Source: CAZJNX01 sp964547415 (GTDB lineage: Bacteria > Pseudomonadota > Alphaproteobacteria > Rhizobiales > Amorphaceae). Taken from it: a DNA stretch of 11,786 bases. Below are positions 7,205 to 11,786 of the stretch, piece by piece. Under the pieces are notes generated by a model. It saw only the letters and a list, made by a program, of their open reading frames with translations. It had not been told where the DNA came from and made no database searches. Made by a program: the position numbers and the translations under genes. The stretch's first letter is position 1. Each line of letters begins with the position of its first letter. The stretch is taken from assembly GCA_964547415.1 (NCBI GenBank), contig CAZJNX010000151.1, positions 1-11,786 of the forward strand, given 5' to 3'.

Positions 7205-8512
7205 TCAGCCGTAGATGGGGAAGCGGTCGGTGAGGGAGACCACCTTGTCCTTCACCGCCTTCTCGACGGCGCCGTTGCCCTCTTGCCCGTTCGCGACGAG
7301 GCCGTCGATCACCTCGGTGATGAGGCGGCCCACCTCCTGGAACTCGGCGACGCCGAAGCCGCGGGTGGTGGCGGCCGGGGTGCCGAGGCGGATGCCGGAG
7401 GTCACCGTCGGCTTTTCCGGGTCGCCCGGCACGCCGTTCTTGTTGCAGGTGATGTTGGCGCGGCCGAGGGCGGCCTCGGCGGCCTTGCCGGTGATCCCCT
7501 TCGGACGCAGATCGACGAGGAGGACGTGGGTGTCCGTCCCGTCCGAGACGATGTCGAAGCCGCCGCCCTTCAGCGTCTCGGCGAGGGCGCGGGCGTTGTT
7601 CACCACCTGGTGGGCGTACTGCTTGAAGTCGGGCTTCAGGGCCTCGCCGAAGGCGACGGCCTTGGCCGCGATCACGTGCATCAGCGGCCCGCCCTGCAGG
7701 CCCGGGAAGACGGCCGAGTTGATCTTCTTGGCGATGTCGGCGTCGTTGGTGAGGATGATGCCGCCGCGGGGCCCGCGCAGGGTCTTGTGGGTGGTTGAGG
7801 TGACCACGTGGGCGTGGGGGATCGGGCTCGGGATCACCCCGCCCGCCACGAGGCCCGCGAAGTGGGCCATGTCCACGAGGAACCACGCGCCCACCTCGTC
7901 GGCGATGGCGCGGAAGCGGGCGAAGTCGATGGTGCGGGAGTAGGCCGAGCCGCCCGCGATGATGACGCGCGGCTTGTGCTCGCGGGCGAGCGCCTCCATC
8001 CCCTCGTAGTCGATGAGGCCGGAGTTGTGGCCGACCCCGTACTGGACGGCGTTGAACCACTTGCCCGACAGGTTCGGCCGCGCCCCGTGGGTGAGGTGGC
8101 CGCCCGCGTCGAGGCTCATGCCGAGGACGGTGTCGCCCGGGGTGGCGAGGGCGAGCATGACCGCCTGGTTGGCCTGGCTGCCCGAGTTCGGCTGGACGTT
8201 GGCGAAGCCGCAGCCGAACAGGCGCTTCACCCGCTCGATGGCGAGCTCCTCGGCGACGTCGACGAACTGGCAGCCGCCGTAGTAGCGCCTGCCCGGGTAG
8301 CCCTCGGCGTACTTGTTGGTCATCACCGAGCCCTGCGCCTCCAGGACGGCGCGGGAGACGATGTTCTCCGAGGCGATCAGCTCGATCTCGTCGCGCTGGC
8401 GGGCGAGCTCGCCATCGATGGCGCGGGCGATGTCCGGATCGGCCTCCGCGAGCGGGGTCTCGAAGAAGCCGTTGCCGGTCTCCCGGGCGTGGCCGGCGTC
8501 CTGGATGCTCAT
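7205..8512 (-). CDS. glyA: Serine hydroxymethyltransferase GlyA
   Basis: GlyA is a PLP enzyme that interconverts serine and glycine with tetrahydrofolate, feeding one-carbon units to purines, thymidylate and methionine. The protein has 435 residues, near normal. It shows ELIASENIVSRAVLEAQGS (44-62), NKYAEGYPGRRYYGGCQFVD (66-85), NVQPNSGSQANQAV (105-118), FLVDMAHFAGLVAGG (211-225) and VVTSTTHKTLRGPRGG (236-251) with Lys243 as the PLP lysine. The ATG at 8512 is preceded by GAAGGACA at good spacing. It is the first gene of the minus-strand cluster, so the promoter for the cluster should lie in 8513-9057. Confidence 0.97.
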   Translation of the reverse strand: MSIQDAGHARETGNGFFETPLAEADPDIARAIDGELARQRDEIELIASENIVSRAVLEAQGSVMTNKYAEGYPGRRYYGGCQFVDVAEELAIERVKRLFGCGFANVQPNSGSQANQAVMLALATPGDTVLGMSLDAGGHLTHGARPNLSGKWFNAVQYGVGHNSGLIDYEGMEALAREHKPRVIIAGGSAYSRTIDFARFRAIADEVGAWFLVDMAHFAGLVAGGVIPSPIPHAHVVTSTTHKTLRGPRGGIILTNDADIAKKINSAVFPGLQGGPLMHVIAAKAVAFGEALKPDFKQYAHQVVNNARALAETLKGGGFDIVSDGTDTHVLLVDLRPKGITGKAAEAALGRANITCNKNGVPGDPEKPTVTSGIRLGTPAATTRGFGVAEFQEVGRLITEVIDGLVANGQEGNGAVEKAVKDKVVSLTDRFPIYG

Positions 8513-8807
8513 GGCGCTGTCCTTCGGTGTCGTTGTCGTGACGGCCGGCCTCCGCGGGCACCTGCGGATCCCGACCCGGTGAATGGTGCGTCGTCTCCCG
8601 CCGGGGCCGCGCCCGCCACGGGCGCCTCGCCCGCCCGCCCCCGGTGACCGCGCGGGGCGGACGGCGGCGGAGAGCGGGTCGGACCGCGGGCGCGGCGCCG
8701 GCGAACGGCCGGCCCCCGCGCACCCGCATCGGAGGGGGCGGGGCCGGGGGCCCCGCGTCGGCGGCCCGCGCCCCGGGCGATCCGCTCCGGGAGGACGGCG
8801 CCGCCGG

Positions 8808-8846
8808 CCGACCGGGCCGTGCGCCTGCCCGACCGGTCGGTGCGCC
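8808..8846. repeat. Direct repeat pair, 18 bp with 21-bp period
   Basis: CCGACCGGGCCGTGCGCC (8808-8825) and CCGACCGGTCGGTGCGCC (8829-8846) match at 16 of 18 positions and are 21 bp apart start to start, two helical turns. The second copy also contains the 12-bp palindrome CCGACCGGTCGG (8829-8840). The spacing suits a tandem operator, but GC composition makes chance similarity possible. Confidence 0.45.
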
Positions 8847-8874
8847 CCGGCGCCGGCGTGCGAGGCCGGGGGCG

Positions 8875-8892
8875 CCCGTCGTGTCTGACGGG
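8875..8892. promoter_or_regulatory. Perfect 6-bp hairpin in the divergent region
   Basis: CCCGTC at 8875-8880 pairs with GACGGG at 8887-8892 around the loop GTGTCT. An alternative pairing of the loop GTCT with the following AGAC overlaps it. There is no T-run, so it does not look like a terminator; it may be an operator or leader structure. Confidence 0.3.
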
Positions 8893-8940
8893 AGACTAGG
8901 CGGGAGGATGCCCGAAAGCAACCGCAGGGAAGGGGTCGGC

Positions 8941-8959
8941 TGCGACGCGCCGTGTCGCA
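8941..8959. promoter_or_regulatory. 19-bp inverted repeat, candidate operator of the PstS-like gene
   Basis: TGCGAC (8941-8946) and GTCGCA (8954-8959) form perfect arms around 7 bp, about 98 bp before ATG 9058. The size and symmetry suit a dimeric regulator. It does not match the known Pho-box pattern, and I do not assign a regulator. Confidence 0.35.
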
Positions 8960-9057
8960 AGGGCCCGCCCGGGGAGCGCGCCAGGCGCACCCGACTCTTC
9001 CATTTCCCGGATTCGTCGTCTAGAAGCATCCCGGCTGGAACTGGGGCTCGTGTGGAC

Positions 9058-10068
9058 ATGAACCGGATGCGGATCGCGGCCGTCGCGGCCATCCTCTTCC
9101 TCGCCGGCTCGCCCGGCGCTTCGGCATCGGACGGGGCGAACAGGCTCGCCGTCGTGGGATCGGACACCCTCGAGGTGCTCGTCCGGGACTGGGCGGACGC
9201 CTTCGCGCGGACCCGCCCCGACGTCTCGGTGGTGATTGACGAGGACGGCTCGGCCGACGCCCCGCCCGCCCTCGCCTCGGGCGCTGCCGACCTCGGCGCC
9301 ATGAGCCGGCCCATGACGCGGACGGAGGCGCGGACGGTGGAGGAGGCGACAGGCATCGCCCCGACCGGCTTCACCGTGGCGCTCGGCGCGATCGCCGTCA
9401 TCGTGCACCGGGACAACCCGCTCGAGGGTCTCACGCTCAGCCAGCTCGACCGGATCTTCTCGGCGGGCCGCGCCTGCGGCGAGGGCGCGCCGATCACGAC
9501 ATGGCGGGAGCTGGTGGTCGGCGCGCCCGCCTCGCCCATCGCCCTCCACGGACGGGACGCACGCTCCGGCACCGCCGAGGCGTTCCGCGCCATCGCCCTG
9601 TGCGAGGGGCGCTTCGCCGACCGCTTCGTGGAGGAAAAGGACAGCGCGGCCGTGGTGGAGGCCGTGGCGTCCGACCCGGCGGCCATCGGCTTCGTCGGCC
9701 TCGGCTATCTCGACGAGCGCGTGCGGCCGCTCGCCGTCGGCGCCGGCGACGACGTGGAGACGCTGCGCTACTACCCGTTCATCGTGCCGCGCTTCGCCGA
9801 TTCGCCCGATCCGACGCGCAAGTACGCCTACGTCTTCGACGGGCGCTACCCGCTCGCCCGGGCGCTGTGGCTCTACGCGCTGAAGCCGGCCGGTGAGGCC
9901 CTGCCGGAGCACGTGGAGGCGTTCGTGCGCCTCGCCCTGTCGGAAGACGGCCAGGAGACGGTGGCCGACGAGGGCTTCGTGCCGCTCACCCCGGCGATGG
10001 CCGCGGAGGAGCGTGCCCGCCTCGCGCCGGACTACCGGGAGCGGCGACGCCTCCTGCCCTGGCTGTAG
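9058..10068 (+). CDS. PstS-like periplasmic substrate-binding protein
   Basis: A protein of 336 residues with a signal peptide (MNRMRIAAVAAILFLAGSPG then ASA, cleavage likely after residue 23) and a single PBP-like domain of the phosphate-binding PstS/SphX type. It opens with LAVVGSDTLEVLVRDWADAF (30-49), which fits the GSxT-type anion site, then shows SGAADLGAMSRPM and a GRDARSGTAEAF segment at about 165-176 that matches the second anion-binding loop. IGFVGLGYLDE and YYPFIVPRFA follow, also typical. An in-frame GTG at 9052 and ATG at 9067 are alternative starts; ribosome binding sites are weak for all. Downstream is a PiT-like permease instead of pstCAB, so the ligand may be phosphate or another oxyanion. 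Family is firm; ligand is inferred. Confidence 0.85.
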   Translation: MNRMRIAAVAAILFLAGSPGASASDGANRLAVVGSDTLEVLVRDWADAFARTRPDVSVVIDEDGSADAPPALASGAADLGAMSRPMTRTEARTVEEATGIAPTGFTVALGAIAVIVHRDNPLEGLTLSQLDRIFSAGRACGEGAPITTWRELVVGAPASPIALHGRDARSGTAEAFRAIALCEGRFADRFVEEKDSAAVVEAVASDPAAIGFVGLGYLDERVRPLAVGAGDDVETLRYYPFIVPRFADSPDPTRKYAYVFDGRYPLARALWLYALKPAGEALPEHVEAFVRLALSEDGQETVADEGFVPLTPAMAAEERARLAPDYRERRRLLPWL

Positions 10069-10106
10069 GTCCCCTCCCCTCCTCTGCCCGTCCCGCCTCG
10101 TCCCGC

Positions 10107-10125
10107 CCCGGCCCCCGCGGCCGGG
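10107..10125 (+). other. GC hairpin between the binding protein and permease genes
   Basis: CCCGGCC (10107-10113) pairs with GGCCGGG (10119-10125) around CCCGC. There is no T-run. It follows a pyrimidine-rich stretch (10069-10106) and lies 23 bp before ATG 10149. It might weaken read-through or protect the upstream mRNA, but the composition makes such stems easy to find by chance. Confidence 0.3.
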
Positions 10126-10148
10126 CCCGCGCCGCCGGAATGCTCGCC

Positions 10149-11231
10149 ATGGACATCACCTGGACCCAGGTCTACCTCTTCGCCGGCTTCATCCTCGCCG
10201 CCTACGCGATCGTCGCCAACGACGCGATCCAGACGCTCGGGACCTTCCTGAGCTCGAACGCCCACCGGCCCTGGTGGGTTCTCTGGCTCTACGCGAGCTC
10301 GATTCTCGTCGCCGTCCTCGTCTACGGCTGGTGGGCGAATTACGGCGACGTGGCCTACGGGCGCCTCGAGAAGTTCCCCGAACCGACGGGCGGCATCAGC
10401 TGGATCCACGTGATCCCGCCCATCTTCATCCTGCTACTGACCCGCTACGGCGTGCCGGTCTCCACGACCTTCCTCATTCTCGCCGTCTTCGCGCCGACCA
10501 ACACGCAGGCCATCCTGATGAAGTCGGCGCTCGGTTACGTCTGCGCCTTTTTCGTCGGCATTCTCGTCTACATTGCGGTGTCGCGATTCGTCGAGAAATA
10601 CTTCATGTCGACGGACGGTCAGCGCCCGGGGCTGTACTGGGTGGCGCTGCAATTTGCCTCGACCGGTTTCCTGTGGAGCCAGTGGCTGATCCAGGACCTC
10701 GCCAACATCTTCGTCTACCTGCCGCGGCAGATCGGCGTCGAGCTTCTGATCTTCGCGGTCGTCCTGATGCTCCTCCTGCACGCGCTCCTGTTCGCGCGGC
10801 GCGGCGGCGCGATCCAGAAGATCGTGAGGACCAAGACCAACGCCCAGGACATCCGCTCGGCGACGATCATCGACTTCCTGTTCGGGTTCATCCTGTTGTT
10901 TTTCAAGGAATTCTCGAATTTGCCGATGTCCACCACCTGGGTGTTCCTCGGCCTGCTGGCGGGCCGCGAGATCGCGCTCAGCTTCATGCTGCGCGCCCGG
11001 TCGACGAGCGAGGCGTTCCGCATCGCCGGGCAGGACGCGGGCAAGGCCCTCGTCGGCCTTGCCGTCAGCCTCGCCCTCGCCCTCGGGCTGCCGCGGATCG
11101 CCGCCGTCGTCGATGGTGGAGACACGCTGGCGGCCGCCGAGGCGTCCGACCGGACCGCCGCGGGCAACCCTGATGAAGAACCGGCCCTCGCCGTCGCCGA
11201 CGACCCGCGGACCCGCCCGGACGAGCGATGA
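10149..11231 (+). CDS. PiT-like inorganic phosphate transporter family membrane protein
   Basis: A protein of 360 residues with about eight membrane segments (roughly 8-30, 43-62, 86-115, 127-148, 162-180, 196-216, 238-280 and 298-320) and a charged, probably cytoplasmic tail. It has the two-fold internal repeat of PiT transporters. The first half carries VANDAIQTLGTF (22-33) and TRYGVPVSTTF (98-108). The second half carries IQDLANIFVYLP (181-192) and NLPMSTTWVFLG (257-268). These parallel the ANDVANAxGT and PVSTTH motifs of PiT, though diverged (QD for ND, STTF and STTW for STTH). PiT proteins move metal-phosphate or phosphate with cations. ATG 10149 was preferred to ATG 10140 because CGGAA lies upstream at workable distance. 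Third positions between about 10400 and 10930 hold more A/T than in the neighbours. It is 80 bp after the binding protein, so co-transcription is likely. Confidence 0.75.
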   Translation: MDITWTQVYLFAGFILAAYAIVANDAIQTLGTFLSSNAHRPWWVLWLYASSILVAVLVYGWWANYGDVAYGRLEKFPEPTGGISWIHVIPPIFILLLTRYGVPVSTTFLILAVFAPTNTQAILMKSALGYVCAFFVGILVYIAVSRFVEKYFMSTDGQRPGLYWVALQFASTGFLWSQWLIQDLANIFVYLPRQIGVELLIFAVVLMLLLHALLFARRGGAIQKIVRTKTNAQDIRSATIIDFLFGFILLFFKEFSNLPMSTTWVFLGLLAGREIALSFMLRARSTSEAFRIAGQDAGKALVGLAVSLALALGLPRIAAVVDGGDTLAAAEASDRTAAGNPDEEPALAVADDPRTRPDER

Positions 11232-11271
11232 CGCCCCGTCCGCTTCGCCATTCGTCTTTCCCTCTCGCGCC

Positions 11272-11292
11272 GGTTGGAATTTTGGTTAAATA
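11272..11292 (+). promoter_or_regulatory. AT-rich patch, candidate promoter of the RTX-repeat gene
   Basis: TTGGAATTTTGGTTAAATAG is the most AT-rich run I noticed in the window. It lies about 50 bp before the best start of the repeat gene. TTAAAT could act as a -10; no well-spaced -35 is seen. Confidence 0.35.
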
Positions 11293-11343
11293 GTGGCGGA
11301 GCGCGCGCAGGGCGCGACGGATGCGGGGGCGGGAGGACACGGG

Positions 11344-11640
11344 ATGGGCGGGGTGCATCGGACCGGCGGCTTCGGGCCGGACAGGCTGTCGGGGAGCCCG
11401 CTCGCCGACATCCTCGAGGGGCTCGACGGGGCCGACACCCTCCTCGGATACGCCGGGGACGACAGCCTGGACGGCGGGGCGGACGACGACCGCCTCAACG
11501 GCTGGGACGGGGACGACAGCCTCCTCGGCGGCGACGGCGACGACGTCCTTGCGGGCGTCGTCGGCGCGCACACCCTGATCGGCGGCGCGGGGCGTGACAC
11601 CCTCATGGGCGGGGCGGGCGACGACACCCTCGACGGGTGA
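11344..11640 (+). CDS. RTX-type calcium-binding repeat protein, interrupted
   Basis: The protein consists of hemolysin-type nonapeptides of the GGxGxDxLx kind: SPLADILEGLDGADTLLGYA, then AGDDSLDGG, GGDGDDVLAG, GGAGRDTLMG, GGAGDDTLDG. Such repeats bind calcium as a beta roll and are found in proteins exported by type I secretion. The ATG at 11344 is chosen because GGGAGG lies 7 bp upstream; an in-frame GTG at 11293 lacks a site. Translation stops at TGA 11638-11640 after 98 residues, yet the same frame goes on with the same repeats to the window edge. By alignment with the preceding unit, the TGA replaces a Gly codon (GGN), a likely G-to-T change. It may be a decaying gene, a short natural product or a base error. 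No type I secretion genes are in the window. Confidence 0.7.
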   Translation: MGGVHRTGGFGPDRLSGSPLADILEGLDGADTLLGYAGDDSLDGGADDDRLNGWDGDDSLLGGDGDDVLAGVVGAHTLIGGAGRDTLMGGAGDDTLDG

Positions 11641-11786
11641 GCCGACGACGACCGCCTCGACGGCAAGGCAGGGGACGACGGCCTCCACGGCGGCGACCGC
11701 GACGACGTCCTTGCGGGCGACGTCGGCGCGCACACCCTGATCGGCGGCGCGGGGCGGGACATCCTCCTCGGCGGGGCGGACGCGGA
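11479..11786 (+). repeat. 162-bp tandem duplication inside the RTX repeats
   Basis: The unit GADDDRLNG through GDDTLDG (11479-11640) recurs from 11641 (ADDDRLDG onward) with a period of exactly 162 bp, 54 residues or six nonapeptides. Both copies share the unusual DDVLAG and VGAHTLIGGAGRD segments, identical even at silent positions over about 35 bp. This points to a recent duplication. The second copy is cut by the window edge. Confidence 0.85.
11641..11786 (+). pseudogene. RTX repeat frame continuing past the stop, partial
   Basis: In the same frame as the upstream RTX gene the reading continues ADDDRLDGKAGDDGLHGG, then DRDDVLAGDVGAHTLIGGAG and RDILLGGADA. It has no start of its own and looks like the remainder of one gene that is cut by the TGA at 11638. 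It runs off the window, so its full length and C-terminus, including any secretion signal, are unseen. Confidence 0.6.

Larger units (their letters stand above)
8513..9057. other. Divergent intergenic region between glyA and the PstS-like gene
   Basis: No gene is supported in these 545 bp. The stretch is extremely GC-rich up to about 8880 and more mixed afterwards. It must hold promoters for both directions, but no canonical -35/-10 pair stands out. A TCTAGA at 9019-9024 could be a -10 for the plus-strand gene. Several short inverted repeats and one direct-repeat pair are listed separately. Open reading frames across it look like GC-driven non-coding frames. I did not recognise a riboswitch upstream of glyA. 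Confidence 0.6.

Noticed and set aside
8513..8880. Folate- or SAM-type riboswitch upstream of glyA
   Set aside because: A short stem (8551-8568) and other GC stems can be drawn, but I could not match the conserved core of any riboswitch class I know.
6657..9686. Minus-strand open frame of about 1,000 codons joining nrdR to the region beyond glyA
   Set aside because: Only the last 178 codons are real (nrdR). The rest overlaps glyA and the PstS-like gene in the wrong frame or strand.
10069..10148. Rho-independent terminator after the PstS-like gene
   Set aside because: A 7-bp GC stem exists but no T-run follows it, and the next gene starts 23 bp later on the same strand.
11638..11640. TGA as selenocysteine or a recoded codon
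   Set aside because: RTX repeats have no reason to carry selenocysteine, no SECIS-like structure was seen just after it, and TGA is used as a normal stop for nusB, thiL, nrdR and others here.

Overview
The window is very GC-rich and carries the gene order glyA-nrdR-ribD-ribE-ribH-nusB-thiL on the minus strand. This vitamin/one-carbon/transcription cluster is typical of Alphaproteobacteria, so the source is probably a high-GC alphaproteobacterium. The lineage cannot be settled from sequence reading alone.

Layout from left to right. Positions 1-437 hold no gene I can support. A plus-strand TPR protein of the TTC38 type (438-1877) points towards the minus-strand cluster. Between its stop and the stop of thiL lie about 0.8 kb of tandem, degenerate copies of the 3' end of thiL, interrupted by a 100-N assembly gap. 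The minus-strand cluster (8512 down to 2676) makes serine hydroxymethyltransferase (GlyA), the ribonucleotide-reductase repressor NrdR, three riboflavin enzymes (RibD, RibE, RibH), the antitermination factor NusB and thiamine-monophosphate kinase ThiL. Most genes nearly touch or overlap, as expected for one operon. The exception is a gap of about 95-110 bp between ribE and ribH.

A divergent intergenic region of about 545 bp (8513-9057), rich in inverted and direct repeats, separates glyA from two plus-strand genes. These encode an exported PstS-like substrate-binding protein (9058-10068) and a PiT-like multi-spanning membrane protein (10149-11231). At the right edge, after the one clearly AT-rich patch I noticed, begins a gene of RTX-type calcium-binding repeats. 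Its frame is cut by an in-frame TGA at 11638 although the repeats continue beyond it to the window edge.

The points most worth a second look are the thiL 3'-end array with its gap, the lack of any normal start codon for thiL (a CTG overlapping the nusB stop is the best candidate), the pairing of a PstS-like binding protein with a PiT-like rather than an ABC permease, and the interrupted RTX repeat gene. I found no clear evidence of a wholly new multi-gene system.
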